DNA of 22,849 nt, from positions 1 through 22,849 of the forward strand of contig CALCMD010000059.1 in assembly GCA_937965795.1 (NCBI GenBank), written 5' to 3'. Each line of letters starts with the position of its first letter. The first letter of the stretch is position 1. The translations under genes were made by a program, and so were the position numbers. This document shows, in pieces, positions 22,599-22,849 of this stretch. The stretch comes from an uncultured Lachnospiraceae bacterium (GTDB lineage: Bacteria; Bacillota; Clostridia; Lachnospirales; Lachnospiraceae). The notes below the pieces were generated by a model. It worked only from the letters and a program-made list of their open reading frames with translations. It was not told the origin of the DNA and searched no databases.

Positions 22599-22620
22599 AC
22601 CTGTCTGCGTCAGAACAGGT
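22599..22620 (-). promoter_or_regulatory. 5' leader hairpin of the MATE transcript
   Basis: On the minus strand, ACCTG-T-TCTG pairs with CAGA-CAGGT around an ACG loop, with a single bulged T. It begins a few bases after the predicted transcription start. The adjoining GTGTGG (plus-strand 22595-22600) is complementary to the 5' arm of the terminator at 22562-22570, so mutually exclusive folding is possible. Confidence 0.55.
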
Positions 22621-22630
22621 TTATGAATAT

Positions 22631-22659
22631 ACAATATACGGAAATTGCCCGGTTGTCAA
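22631..22659 (-). promoter_or_regulatory. Promoter of the MATE gene
   Basis: On the minus strand TTGACA (22654-22659) and TATTGT (22631-22636) are 17 nt apart. The -35 is perfect and the -10 matches at four of six positions. Predicted start is near 22624, giving a leader of about 130 nt. Confidence 0.68.
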
Positions 22660-22711
22660 TAGGGGGAGTGACAGAAAAAATTTGTAAGGCGAGAATGCGC
22701 TTTGAAAATGA

Positions 22712-22740
22712 TTGACAAACCTTTTGATTCGGGTTATAGT
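22712..22740 (+). promoter_or_regulatory. Promoter of the SRP RNA gene
   Basis: TTGACA (22712-22717) and TATAGT (22735-22740) are separated by 17 nt, a strong sigma-A promoter. Predicted initiation near 22747 precedes the recognisable SRP RNA sequence. Confidence 0.82.
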
Positions 22741-22746
22741 AAAAAA

Positions 22747-22849
22747 GCGCATCAGAAGATGCGCCCTGGATATGTCATAACATTTCCGCGCAGCCGGGGA
22801 GTCAGCGGTGCCCTGTACCTGCAATCCGCTACAGCAGGGGTGATACGGA
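22747..22849 (+). ncRNA. ffs: Signal recognition particle RNA, large type (5' part, cut by window end)
   Basis: The sequence from ~22790 (GCCGGGGAGTCAGCGGTGCC, then CTGTACCTGCAATCCGCTAC and AGCAGGGGTGAT) matches the conserved 5' Alu-domain helices 3 and 4 of the large Firmicutes SRP RNA. This scaffold RNA works with Ffh in co-translational targeting. The conserved S-domain loop lies beyond the window. The 5' end is inferred from the promoter; the first bases form a 7-bp GCGCATC/GATGCGC hairpin (22747-22764) that may or may not remain in the mature RNA. Confidence 0.87.

Overview
The window looks like chromosomal DNA from a Lachnospiraceae-type anaerobic clostridium. This is inferred from the gene content: radical-SAM thiamine genes including the anaerobic tyrosine lyase ThiH, an oxygen-sensitive NrdG-type activase, a KtrAB/KdpDE potassium cluster, a large Firmicutes-type SRP RNA, strong purine-rich Shine-Dalgarno sites and mixed GC. 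No phage, IS transposase, CRISPR array, rRNA or tRNA gene was seen.

Layout. (1) 54-1877: two tandem paralogous secreted proteins with a bacterial Ig-like (Big_2-type) domain. (2) 1918-8418: a complete thiamine operon, made of a consensus promoter, TPP riboswitch, intrinsic terminator and then thiC-thiD-thiE-thiS-thiF-thiG-thiH-tenI, closed by a bidirectional terminator. (3) 8436-9005, minus strand: a small membrane protein. Its promoter shares a -35 box with a divergent plus-strand promoter. (4) 9122-9630: a 509-bp non-coding foldback element, in which a 13-bp terminal inverted repeat encloses two very long imperfect hairpins. It lies in the presumed leader of (5) 9701-14067: ybaK-like, ridA, pepD, a metallo-beta-lactamase-fold hydrolase and an acidic-repeat protein, ending at a terminator embedded in the 3' end of the opposing gene. 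(6) 14070-15016, minus strand: an NrdG-type radical-SAM activase. Its promoter would start transcription at the base of a 176-nt four-way-junction structure. (7) 15125-19717: ktrB, ktrA, a small membrane protein, a short KdpD-like kinase and kdpE. (8) 19756-20226: tadA. (9) A MerR regulator with two C-terminal membrane segments and a textbook 19-bp-spacer promoter, convergent with a MATE efflux gene that has an attenuator-like leader. (10) 22712-22849: promoter and 5' part of the SRP RNA gene, cut by the window end.

How the parts work together. The thi genes supply both halves of thiamine phosphate: ThiC and ThiD make HMP-PP, ThiS/F/G/H and TenI make the thiazole, and ThiE joins them. All are under TPP feedback. 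The Ktr/Kdp cluster places a potassium channel-type transporter under an adjacent two-component system, with no kdpFABC in the window. The features that known families explain least are the two structured non-coding elements at 9122-9630 and 14808-14983. Each sits just downstream of a plausible promoter and has no coding capacity that I believe.
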